Shown here in pieces: positions 16,775-24,248 of a stretch of DNA of 64,000 nucleotides. The stretch comes from Arthrobacter antioxidans (GTDB lineage Bacteria; Actinomycetota; Actinomycetes; Actinomycetales; Micrococcaceae): positions 434,001-498,000 of the forward strand of contig NZ_CP095501.1 of assembly GCF_023100725.1 (NCBI RefSeq). Direction: 5' to 3'. Each line of letters starts with the position of its first letter. Positions within the stretch are counted from its first letter, which is position 1. The position numbers and the translations under genes were made by a program. The notes under the pieces were generated by a model. The model worked only from the letters and a program-made list of their open reading frames with translations. It searched no databases and had not been told where the DNA came from.

Positions 16775-17620
16775 ATGCTTCGCTCGCTCTACTCCGGCAT
16801 CTCGGGTCTCCGCTCCCACCAGACCATGCTCGACGTCACCGGCAACAACATCGCCAACGTCAACACCACGGGCTTCAAGGGGTCCGCCACCCAGTTCCAG
16901 GACACGCTGTCCCAGCTGACGCAGGGCGCCGGCGCCCCCCAGGAAGCCCTCGGCGGCACCAACCCCGCCCAGGTGGGCCTCGGCGTGCAGGTGGCGGGCA
17001 TCGTCACCAACTTCTCGCAGGGTTCCACGCAGGCAACGGGCCGTGCCACGGACATGATGATCAGCGGTGACGGCTTCTTCATCACCCGTACGGGCGGCGA
17101 GACCCTCTACACGCGGGCCGGAGCCTTCACGCCCGACGCCGACGGCCGGCTCGTCACGCCCGACGGCTCCATCGTCCAGGGCTGGCCCGCCGTCGGCGGC
17201 GTGGTCCAGGAGGGCGCGGTCGGCAACCTGCAGATGCCCAGGACCGGCGAGGTCACCGCGAACGGTACCCTCGAGTCCTTCACCCTCGGCCCCGACGGCA
17301 CCCTGATGGGCGCCTTCAGTGACGGCACCCGCCAGCCGCTCGGCCGGATCGCGCTGGCGGGCTTCGTCAACCCCGCGGGGCTCGAGAAGGCCGGTGGCTC
17401 GTCCTACCGGGCGACGGCGAACTCGGGTGTCGCGGAGATCGGTGCGGCCGGAGCCAACGGCCTCGGGACGCTCGACGCCGGGGTCCTCGAGATGTCCAAC
17501 GTGGACCTCTCGCAGGAGTTCACCAACCTGATCGTCGCGCAGCGCGGGTTCCAGGCGAACGCGCGCATCATCACGACGTCGGACGAAGTGCTCCAGGAAC
17601 TCACGAACCTCAAGAGGTAA
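16775..17620 (+). CDS. flgE: Flagellar hook protein FlgE (short type)
   Basis: The hook subunit, forming the universal joint outside the cell. The 281-residue product has the N-terminal MLRSLYSGISGLRSHQTMLD and NNIANVNTTGFKGS, an internal DMMISGDGFFITRTG motif and the C-terminal pair LEMSNVDLSQEFTNLIVAQ and RGFQANARIITTSDEVLQEL. The length is like Bacillus FlgE (about 264) and lacks the outer D2 domain of enteric FlgE (about 400). FlgG rod proteins are similar in size and ends; placement right after flgD makes FlgE more likely. A GAAAGG ribosome binding site precedes the ATG. Confidence 0.88.
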   Translation: MLRSLYSGISGLRSHQTMLDVTGNNIANVNTTGFKGSATQFQDTLSQLTQGAGAPQEALGGTNPAQVGLGVQVAGIVTNFSQGSTQATGRATDMMISGDGFFITRTGGETLYTRAGAFTPDADGRLVTPDGSIVQGWPAVGGVVQEGAVGNLQMPRTGEVTANGTLESFTLGPDGTLMGAFSDGTRQPLGRIALAGFVNPAGLEKAGGSSYRATANSGVAEIGAAGANGLGTLDAGVLEMSNVDLSQEFTNLIVAQRGFQANARIITTSDEVLQELTNLKR

Positions 17621-17721
17621 GCAGCATCGGGCCGGTGACGGCGCCGGTGGGCCGCAGGGTCGGCCGACCGGCGCCCGAACGGTCATGCGGTCCCGCCGGT
17701 GCATCCACGAGGTGCCGGGAC

Positions 17722-17749
17722 CTTACGAAGCCGGGCCCCGTGCCGAGAG
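17722..17749 (+). promoter_or_regulatory. Sigma28-type promoter of flbD-motA-motB
   Basis: CTTACG at 17722-17727, 15 bases, CCGAGAG at 17743-17749, about 47 bases before the flbD ATG, in the 175-base gap after flgE. One base differs from the other -10 boxes (CCGAGAG for CCGATAG). Confidence 0.65.
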
Positions 17750-17795
17750 TGGGAGGAAGAGGCCCCGCCGGGGTGTCCCGAACGCAGGATGTCCG

Positions 17796-18167
17796 ATGAT
17801 CGTGGTGACCCGGCTCAACGAGAGCCAGTTCGCGGTGAACCCTGACCTCATCGAGCGCATCCATGAGAATCCGGACACCACCCTCGTGATGGTCGACGGC
17901 GCGAAATACATCGTCACGGAGTCCCTCGTCGAGGTGATCGAGCTCATCGCCGCCTACCGTGCGCGCATCATCTCGCTGGCACGGTTCATGCCCGGCGATC
18001 CGTCCGGTGACACCTTCGACGTCGGGGACCAGCCGACCCAGCGTCCCCTCGGCCTCGTCCGGGACACCCCCGCAGAGAAGGCCGACGCCACCGGGGCCAA
18101 CCAGAACGGGCATGCCGGCACCGATGGCGCCGGCTCGCCCGTCCAGTTCAGACCAAGGACCACGTAA
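17796..18167 (+). CDS. flbD: FlbD family flagellar protein
   Basis: FlbD family proteins (PF06289) are small proteins of unknown biochemical role found beside motA or flgE in Gram-positive and spirochaete flagellar clusters. Residues 1-62 match the family: MIVVTRLNESQFAVNPDLIE, then TTLVMVDGAKYIVTESLVEV. The usual length is 60-80 residues; here about 60 more follow, hydrophilic and Asp/Pro/Gly rich, probably disordered. The start is the ATG at 17796, which gives the conserved MI(V)VTRLN opening. Its stop overlaps the motA ATG by one base. Confidence 0.9.
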   Translation: MIVVTRLNESQFAVNPDLIERIHENPDTTLVMVDGAKYIVTESLVEVIELIAAYRARIISLARFMPGDPSGDTFDVGDQPTQRPLGLVRDTPAEKADATGANQNGHAGTDGAGSPVQFRPRTT

Positions 18168-18994
18168 TGGATCCCGCAACAATCATCGGTATTCTCGTCG
18201 CCTTCGGCGCGCTGTACGCGATGATCACTCTGGAGCATGCGAGCGTCGAGGCGCTCCTGCTGCCGGCGCCCATGATCCTCGTGTTCGGCGCGACGATCGC
18301 CATCGGGATCGCCGGCGGTACCTTCAAGGACTTCCTGGTCGCGGTGAAGGCCGTCCCGCCGGCCATGATGGGCAAGACGACCCCTCCGCAGGACACGATC
18401 GACAGCGTGGTGGTCCTCGCCGAGAAGGCCCGCAGTGAGGGGCTGCTCGCCCTCGAGGAGGAAGCCAACACCGTGGAGGACCCCTTCCTGCGCGGGGCCC
18501 TCCAGAACATCGCGGACGGGACGGATGGCGAGGAGCTGCGCGAGATCCTCGAGGACGAGATCGACTCCGCCTCCCAGACGCACCGTACGGCCTCGAAGTT
18601 CTTCGCGAGCCTCGGCGGGTACGCCCCGACCGTGGGCATCATCGGGACCGTCGTCTCGCTGACCCACGTGCTCGAGAACCTCTCCAGTCCCGACAAGCTG
18701 GGACCCATGATCGCCGCCGCCTTCGTCGCGACGCTGTGGGGGCTGCTGTCGGCGAACTTCCTGTGGCTGCCCATCGGCACCCGCATCAAGCGCCTGGGGG
18801 AGATGGAGACCGCACGCATGACCCTCCTGATGGAGGGGGTCCTCGCGGTGCAGGCCGGCAGCCAGCCCCGGCTGCTCGGTGAACGGCTGAAGGCGATGGT
18901 GCCGCAGCATGCGCAGGGCAAGGGCGGCAAGGATTCCGGCAAGGGCGCCAAGGGCGCCGAAGGGTCGGCCGCGCAGGGCAAGGCCGCAGCGTGA
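18167..18994 (+). CDS. motA: Flagellar motor stator protein MotA
   Basis: MotA surrounds MotB as a pentamer in the inner membrane and turns FliG with ion flow. The 275-residue product has four membrane segments (near residues 2-20, 28-48, 155-175 and 185-205). Conserved features include LGGYAPTVGIIGTVVSLTHV with the stator proline, and the cytoplasmic loop between segments 2 and 3 with acidic and basic residues. The C-terminal 35 residues are Lys/Gly repeats (QGKGGKDSGKGAKGAEG), an unusual soluble tail. It overlaps flbD by one base and motB by four (GTGA). Confidence 0.96.
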   Translation: MDPATIIGILVAFGALYAMITLEHASVEALLLPAPMILVFGATIAIGIAGGTFKDFLVAVKAVPPAMMGKTTPPQDTIDSVVVLAEKARSEGLLALEEEANTVEDPFLRGALQNIADGTDGEELREILEDEIDSASQTHRTASKFFASLGGYAPTVGIIGTVVSLTHVLENLSSPDKLGPMIAAAFVATLWGLLSANFLWLPIGTRIKRLGEMETARMTLLMEGVLAVQAGSQPRLLGERLKAMVPQHAQGKGGKDSGKGAKGAEGSAAQGKAAA

Positions 18995-19968
18995 GCAGAC
19001 GTCCGCACCGCCGGCGGCGCGGCGAGGAGCACGGCGAGGAGCACCCGGACGAGCGCTGGATGGCGTCCTACATGGACATGGTCACCGTGCTGATGTGCAT
19101 GTTCATCGTCCTGTACGCGATGTCCAGCGTGGACCAGCAGAAGTTCGAACAGCTGCGTGCCTCACTTGCCACGGGCTTCGGCACGGTCGAGACCGCAACG
19201 GTGGACACGGCGGAGGGAACCGTGGTCGCCGCGGAGAACGTCAACGCCGAGGGCGAGTCCTTCACCGGGGGAGCCGCGCTCGCGGACGCCGCCCCGGAGA
19301 CGCAGAAGGACCAACCCGGAGCCGCCGACGTCGCAGCGCCGACGCCGTCGCCCGCGCCGTCCGCAGGAGGAGCGTCCGAGACCACCGCGCCCACGCCGTC
19401 GCCCTCGCCGTCGGCCGGTGGGGACGCCGCGGAGCCGACGACGGACCGCGAGCGCGCGACGGCGGAGGTCGAGAACCTCCGGGCCCTGCAGGAGCGGATC
19501 GACGCCGGGCTGCGCGAGCGGGACCTCGAGACGGCTGTCCGGTACGTGATCGACGAGCGCGGCCTCACCATCCGGCTCGTCGGTTCCGAGACCTTCTTCC
19601 TCCCGGACAGCGCGCAGCTGACCGAGCAGACGCAGCGCGTGCTCGGGAGCGTGGGACCGATCCTGGCGACCATCCCCAACGAGGTGGGTGTCGAGGGGCA
19701 CACCGCGCGCCTGCCCGATTCCGTGCCGCGGCCGCTCGACTGGGAACTGTCCACCGAGCGGGCCGTCAACGTGGTCCGGAACTTGATCGACACCGGCAAG
19801 GTGCCCGCGCCCCGGCTGGTGGCCATCGGCTACGGCGAGTCGCGGCCCCTGGCGCCCGGCACCACCGAGGCGGAGCTCGAACTGAACCGCCGCGTGGACA
19901 TCGTGGTGCACTCCGACGAGCCCGAGAGCGTGCGCGCTCTCATCCCGGGAATCACCAGCGGCAACTGA
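18991..19968 (+). CDS. motB: Flagellar motor stator protein MotB
   Basis: MotB carries the ion path and fixes the stator to peptidoglycan. The 325-residue product has a basic N-terminus, one membrane helix with the essential Asp (ASYMDMVTVLMCMFIVLYAM), a plug/linker with two near-identical Pro-Ser blocks (TPSPAPSAGG and TPSPSPSAGG), and an OmpA-like domain (about residues 195-320) ending with LNRRVDIVVHS. The EGHTARLP and WELSTERAVNVVRNLI segments are the peptidoglycan-binding core. The GTG start at 18991 overlaps the motA stop. Confidence 0.96.
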   Translation: MSRRPHRRRRGEEHGEEHPDERWMASYMDMVTVLMCMFIVLYAMSSVDQQKFEQLRASLATGFGTVETATVDTAEGTVVAAENVNAEGESFTGGAALADAAPETQKDQPGAADVAAPTPSPAPSAGGASETTAPTPSPSPSAGGDAAEPTTDRERATAEVENLRALQERIDAGLRERDLETAVRYVIDERGLTIRLVGSETFFLPDSAQLTEQTQRVLGSVGPILATIPNEVGVEGHTARLPDSVPRPLDWELSTERAVNVVRNLIDTGKVPAPRLVAIGYGESRPLAPGTTEAELELNRRVDIVVHSDEPESVRALIPGITSGN

Positions 19969-19972
19969 ACCG

Positions 19973-20000
19973 CTAACGACCGGCCGACGTCGTCCGATAG
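19973..20000 (+). promoter_or_regulatory. Sigma28-type promoter of fliM, apparently leaderless
   Basis: CTAACG at 19973-19978, 15 bases, CCGATAG at 19994-20000. The fliM GTG begins only nine bases after the -10 box, so the transcript should start at or within two bases of the start codon. Confidence 0.75.
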
Positions 20001-20008
20001 TCGTTGGC

Positions 20009-20920
20009 GTGACGGTCCAGGAACAACTCTCCTTTGGCGTGCCCTCGGCACCCGCAAGGGCGGTGGATGTCTATGACTTCCGCCGTCCCACCACGCTCGC
20101 CCGCGAGCACTCCCGCGTGCTCGAACTCGCGTTCGAGACCTTCGCGCGCCAGTGGGGTACGCAGCTCACCGCGAAGGTCCGCGTGATCTCGCAGGTGACC
20201 AGCGAGCAGGTCCTCATGCAGACCTACAACGAGTACGCGGCATCGCTGCCTGCCACCACGGCGATGGTCCTGTGCGCCATCCCGGACCACACGAGCAAGG
20301 CGGTGATCCAGTTCCCCGCCTCGGCGGGCCTGTTCTGGGTGGATTCCATGCTGGGCGGCCACGGTACGGTCCCTCCGGGCGAGCGGAAGTTCACGCAGAT
20401 CGAGCAGGCCCTGATCCGGCGGCTCATGGACGACGCCCTCGAGGGGCTCCACTATTCGCTCGGGTCCGTGCTGACGCACCAGCTGGGGATCGACTCCCTC
20501 CAGTACAACTCGCAGTTCGCCCAGGCGGCCTCGACCACGGAGCTCATGATCGTGGGCACCTTCGAGATCCGCGTCGGGGAGCGGTCCTGCCCCGCGACGG
20601 TCGCCATCCCTGCGCAGCTCCTGCTGGCACAGCTCGGTGACACGAACCCGACCGCGACCGGCGAGGACGCCCGCGAACTGATCGAGCAGCAGGTGGCGCA
20701 CGTGCCCGTCGACGTCGCGGTGCAGCTCGCCGCGCTGCCCGTGCTGCCCTCACGCATCCTCGACCTCGCCGTCGGGGACGTCCTGAAGCTGCCGCATCCG
20801 CAGCACCGGCCTTTCGAGCTCGCCATCAACGGGCAGCGGCTCGGCGAGGCCGCCCTGGGCCAGAACGGATCCCGCCTTGCCTGCGTAGTAGTGACCACCG
20901 AGGAGAACCCCGCACCATGA
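20009..20920 (+). CDS. fliM: Flagellar motor switch protein FliM without the usual CheY-binding N-terminus
   Basis: FliM links FliG and FliN in the C ring. The 303-residue product has the CheC-like middle domain with the LGGHG motif (LFWVDSMLGGHGTVPPGERK) and a C-terminal SpoA domain (LPSRILDLAVGDVLKLPHPQ). The first 25 residues (VQEQLSFGVPSAPARAVDVY) lack the family N-terminal CheY-binding motif (LSQxEIDALL in enterics). GTG at 20009 is the start that keeps most sequence; a GTG at 20039 in the same frame is possible. No ribosome binding site precedes 20009, which fits the leaderless promoter. fliM and fliN overlap by four bases. Confidence 0.92.
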   Translation: MTVQEQLSFGVPSAPARAVDVYDFRRPTTLAREHSRVLELAFETFARQWGTQLTAKVRVISQVTSEQVLMQTYNEYAASLPATTAMVLCAIPDHTSKAVIQFPASAGLFWVDSMLGGHGTVPPGERKFTQIEQALIRRLMDDALEGLHYSLGSVLTHQLGIDSLQYNSQFAQAASTTELMIVGTFEIRVGERSCPATVAIPAQLLLAQLGDTNPTATGEDARELIEQQVAHVPVDVAVQLAALPVLPSRILDLAVGDVLKLPHPQHRPFELAINGQRLGEAALGQNGSRLACVVVTTEENPAP

Positions 20921-21621
20921 ACACCATCACCGCCGAGTTCGACGCCGCCGCAGCACTCGCCGCGCGTCTGCCCCTTCCCGGGCCGCTCACGGCCCAGACC
21001 TGCAACGCCTCCGAGGTTCCGTCTGCCAGCGCGTCGACCGCCGTCGTCGCCTCCTTCGTGGGCGCGTCCTCCGCGGACCTCGCGGTCGTCCTGATCGACA
21101 CCCAGCCCCTCGCCGCCGCCGCGGGCACGTCCTCACCCCTCGTCTCCCCGGCCGACGTGCTCGTGCCGGCGCTGGAGGCCGCCTCCTTGTCCCTCGGCGA
21201 CGGCGTGCTCGGCGCCCCCGCCGTGCAGGACGCCCTGCCGCTGTTCCGTGACGCCGAGACCTCCGTGTTCCGCCTCGCCGGGCCCTCCGGCACCGTGGGA
21301 TGGTTCGCCGTGCGCCTGCGCGGTTCCCGGCCCGGCGCCGCTCCCCGCCGCTCCTCCGCGCCCGCCGGTGCGGCCAACCTCGGCCGCATCAGCAACGTGG
21401 AGATGGCGATGACGGTGGAGATCGGCCGCACCCGGATGTCCGTCCGGGACGTCCTGGACCTCGAACCCGGTGCCGTCATCGAACTCGACCGCTCCGCCGG
21501 CGCTCCCGCCGACGTCCTGCTCAACGGCCGACTCGTCGCGCACGGCGAGGTGGTGGTCGTCGACCAGGACTACGCGGTCCGCATCACGCAGATCCTCGAC
21601 GTCGCCGACGGCGCCGTCTGA
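20917..21621 (+). CDS. fliN: FliN-type motor switch protein with long N-terminal region
   Basis: The C-terminal 80 residues are a clear SpoA/FliN domain (NVEMAMTVEIGRTRMSVRDV, then LNGRLVAHGEVVVVDQDYAV), which forms the base of the C ring and a docking site for FliH-FliI. The total of 234 residues is well above the 80-140 of simple FliN; about 145 residues precede the SpoA domain and may be a degenerate CheC-like region as in FliY. I cannot see the CheC phosphatase residues with confidence. It overlaps fliM by four bases and fliO by one. Confidence 0.88.
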   Translation: MNTITAEFDAAAALAARLPLPGPLTAQTCNASEVPSASASTAVVASFVGASSADLAVVLIDTQPLAAAAGTSSPLVSPADVLVPALEAASLSLGDGVLGAPAVQDALPLFRDAETSVFRLAGPSGTVGWFAVRLRGSRPGAAPRRSSAPAGAANLGRISNVEMAMTVEIGRTRMSVRDVLDLEPGAVIELDRSAGAPADVLLNGRLVAHGEVVVVDQDYAVRITQILDVADGAV

Positions 21622-22211
21622 TGGACGTCGTGGTCCTCGCGCTGCGGGTGCTGCTGTCCCTGGGCGTGGTCCTCGCGCTGCTCTTCGTGCTGCACCGCAA
21701 GGTCTCGAAGCTCAACGGCAACCGGGCCGGCGCGGGGCTGGTGTCCGTCGTCGCCCGTCAGGGCCTCGGCGCGAAGGCCTCCCTCGTGGTGGTCGACGCC
21801 GAGGGCACCCGGTTCTACCTGGGCGTCACCGAGCAGGCGGTGTCGGTCCTGCATTCCGCTGTCGCCCCGCGTGCGCTGCAGGCCGTTCCGGCGGCCGACG
21901 ACGCCGCCGCGCCGCCCCGCGCCGTCCAGTCCGCATCCTCCGGCCCGGCCACCCCCGTGCCGCCCCGCGCCGTCCAGTCCGGAGCCCCGAACCCGGGCAT
22001 CTCCTCCGCCCCGGACCCCGATGCGGACTTCGCGGCATCGCTGCGCCTCGCCACGGCGGGGAACGCCCCGATGCCCGCCACACGCCGGTCGGCCCGGGCC
22101 GCCCAGGCGTCCGGGACCGTGCGTCCCACGGCACCGCTGCAGGGCTCGATCCTCGCGCCCGCCACATGGAAGCAGACCGCAGCCTTCCTGCGCCAGGGAC
22201 GGGCCGGGTGA
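21621..22211 (+). CDS. fliO: Flagellar biosynthesis protein FliO
   Basis: FliO is a membrane scaffold for FliP assembly. The 196-residue product starts with one membrane helix (residues 3-24, VVLALRVLLSLGVVLALLFV) and a short soluble part with ARQGLGAKASLVVVDAEGTR and LGVTEQAV, which is the FliO pattern. The remainder is Ala/Pro rich and holds a repeated PPRAVQS block. FliO is weakly conserved; its place between fliN and fliP is strong support. ATG at 21621 overlaps the fliN stop, and its end overlaps fliP by four bases. Confidence 0.85.
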   Translation: MDVVVLALRVLLSLGVVLALLFVLHRKVSKLNGNRAGAGLVSVVARQGLGAKASLVVVDAEGTRFYLGVTEQAVSVLHSAVAPRALQAVPAADDAAAPPRAVQSASSGPATPVPPRAVQSGAPNPGISSAPDPDADFAASLRLATAGNAPMPATRRSARAAQASGTVRPTAPLQGSILAPATWKQTAAFLRQGRAG

Positions 22212-23209
22212 CGACGGCGCTCCTGCCGTCGGCCCACCCGGCACGCTCCGCCCGCGCACCCCACCCCGCGGCAAACGCGACTGCGGCCGGTCGTTCCGTC
22301 CCCGGTCGTTCCGTCCCCGTCCCCGTCCGCTCCGTTCCCGTCCGTTCCGTCCCCGTCCGGCCCGTCCGTGCGGCGTTCCTGACGCTGCTCATGGTGCTCG
22401 CGGCGCTCGTGCTCGCCGTCGTCGTCGTCCTCCTCGGCGCCGCCGCCGGCCACGCGGGCGAACTGGACCCGGGCGTCCCCGAACCCGCGGCGCCATCCGC
22501 ACCCGCCGATCCCACCGCGCCCGAGGCGCCGGGCAGCGACGACGGCCTCTCGGTCGAGATCAACGGCATCAACGGCGCACCGAGCTCCGCGGTCCTGACC
22601 CTGATCGGTATCACCCTGCTGTCCGTGGCACCGGCCCTGCTGCTGATGATGACGTCCTTCACGAAGATCTTCGTGGTGCTCGCGATGACCCGGAACGCGC
22701 TGTCCCTGCCGTCCATCCCGCCCAACCAGGTGCTCGCCGGGCTCGCCCTGTTCCTGTCGCTGTTCATCATGGCGCCGGTCCTCACCGAGATCAACAGCCT
22801 CGCCGTCCAGCCCTACCTCGACGGCACGACGACGTTCACGGAGGCGCTCACGGACGGCTCCGGACCGCTGCAGACCTTCATGCTGGCGCACACCCGCGAG
22901 GAGGACCTCGCGCTCATGACCCGCGCCGCCGGGCAGCCGAACCCCGAGGACGCCGCGAGCGTCCCGCTGACCACCCTGATCCCGGCGTTCATGATCTCCG
23001 AGCTGCGGGCAGCGTTCATCATCGGCTTCGTGATCTTCGTGCCGTTCCTCGTGATCGACCTCGTGGTGTCCGCGGCGCTGATGTCCATGGGCATGATGAT
23101 GCTCCCGCCGGTCATGATCTCGCTGCCCTTCAAGATCCTGCTGTTCGTCCTCGTGGACGGGTGGGGCCTCATCATCACGGCCCTCATCAACAGCTACCAG
23201 GGCGGTTGA
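22208..23209 (+). CDS. fliP: Flagellar export gate protein FliP with repetitive N-terminal extension
   Basis: FliP forms the export gate core with FliQ and FliR. The family part covers about residues 115-333: TLIGITLLSVAPALLLMMTS, then FTKIFVVLAMTRNALSLPSI and PPNQVLAGLALFLSLFIMAP, ending LPFKILLFVLVDGW. Typical FliP is about 245 residues; this one is 333. The extra N-terminus has VPVRSVP-type repeats (residues 31-54) before a hydrophobic segment (58-80) that may be the signal peptide. GTG at 22208 overlaps fliO. A shorter start, GTG further down, would remove the repeats but I see no better ribosome binding site. Confidence 0.93.
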   Translation: MTTALLPSAHPARSARAPHPAANATAAGRSVPGRSVPVPVRSVPVRSVPVRPVRAAFLTLLMVLAALVLAVVVVLLGAAAGHAGELDPGVPEPAAPSAPADPTAPEAPGSDDGLSVEINGINGAPSSAVLTLIGITLLSVAPALLLMMTSFTKIFVVLAMTRNALSLPSIPPNQVLAGLALFLSLFIMAPVLTEINSLAVQPYLDGTTTFTEALTDGSGPLQTFMLAHTREEDLALMTRAAGQPNPEDAASVPLTTLIPAFMISELRAAFIIGFVIFVPFLVIDLVVSAALMSMGMMMLPPVMISLPFKILLFVLVDGWGLIITALINSYQGG

Positions 23210-23210
23210 C

Positions 23211-23486
23211 GTGGATACCAACGCCGTCCTCGACATCGGGCTCGCCGGCATCTGGGTCGCCGCGAAGCTGTCCGCGCCGGTCCTCCTGACGGCCCTCGTG
23301 GTCGGGTTCGCGATCTCGCTGCTGCAGTCCATCACCCAGATCCAGGAGGTCACGCTCTCCTTCGTGCCGAAGGCCGCCGCCGTGTGCATCGCCCTGCTCG
23401 TCTGCGGCCACTGGATGATCTCCGAGATGATCTCCTTCACGCACGAGATGTTCGAGCGCATCCCCGGGCTCCTCGGGGGCGGCTGA
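23211..23486 (+). CDS. fliQ: Flagellar export gate protein FliQ
   Basis: FliQ is a two-helix membrane protein of the export gate. The 91-residue product has the two segments (about residues 14-36 and 50-72) and family residues SLLQSITQIQEVTLSFVPK. The GTG start at 23211 follows fliP by one base and has AGGGCGG upstream. Confidence 0.96.
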   Translation: MDTNAVLDIGLAGIWVAAKLSAPVLLTALVVGFAISLLQSITQIQEVTLSFVPKAAAVCIALLVCGHWMISEMISFTHEMFERIPGLLGGG

Positions 23487-23487
23487 C

Positions 23488-24246
23488 GTGGAGATCGTCC
23501 TGGACCAGTCCCGCATCGAGGCGATCATGCTCGCCGGTGTGCGGATCGTCGCGTTCCTCGTGATCGCGCCGCCCTTCTCCTACAGGGGCATCCCGGCGCG
23601 TGTGAAGGCGATGCTCGCCGTCGGGCTCGCCCTCGCGGTGTCCCCCACGGTCGAGGCCGGGTACGAGACCGGCGGGACGGGCCAGTACATCGGCGCGCTG
23701 GTCCTCGAACTCGTGGTCGGCGCCGCACTCGGGTTCCTCGTCCTGGTCGTGTTCTCCGCCATCCAGTCCGCCGGCAGCCTCATCGACCTCTTCGGCGGCT
23801 TCTCGCTGGCCCAGGGGTTCGACCCCCAGTCCATGGTCAGCGGCGCCCAGTTCACGCGCCTGTTCCAGCTGACCGCCCTGACGCTGCTCTTCACCTCGGA
23901 CGGCTACCAGCTGATCATCGGCGGACTCGTGCGCACCTTCGACGCCCTCCCGCTCGGCGGTGGGCTGGACCTCGCGGAGCCCGCGGAAGCACTCACCGGC
24001 GCCGTCACCGGGCTGTTCCTCGCCGCGGTGCAGATCGCCGGACCGCTCATCGTCGTCCTCTTCCTGGCCGACGTCGGACTGGGGCTCCTCACGCGCGTGG
24101 CCCCCGCGCTGAACGCGTTCGCGCTCGGGTTCCCGCTCAAGATCTTCATCACGCTCAGCCTCGGCGGCGTGGTGTTCATCGCCCTCCCGCGCGTGGTCTC
24201 GACCCTCGCGGACAACGCCGCCGAACTCCTGATGGGGGTGGGCTGA
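23488..24246 (+). CDS. fliR: Flagellar export gate protein FliR
   Basis: FliR completes the FliP5Q4R1 gate. The 252-residue product has about six membrane segments and family stretches APPFSYRGIPARVKAMLAVG, FSAIQSAGSLIDLFGGFSLA and LGLLTRVAPALNAFALGFPL. GTG at 23488 starts one base after fliQ; flhB begins two bases after its stop. Confidence 0.96.
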   Translation: MEIVLDQSRIEAIMLAGVRIVAFLVIAPPFSYRGIPARVKAMLAVGLALAVSPTVEAGYETGGTGQYIGALVLELVVGAALGFLVLVVFSAIQSAGSLIDLFGGFSLAQGFDPQSMVSGAQFTRLFQLTALTLLFTSDGYQLIIGGLVRTFDALPLGGGLDLAEPAEALTGAVTGLFLAAVQIAGPLIVVLFLADVGLGLLTRVAPALNAFALGFPLKIFITLSLGGVVFIALPRVVSTLADNAAELLMGVG

Positions 24247-24248
24247 CC

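Noticed and set aside
16775..17620. Call as distal rod protein FlgG rather than FlgE
   Set aside because: Size and ends fit both, but it follows flgD directly and is preceded by fliK, the normal hook position; FlgE preferred with some doubt.
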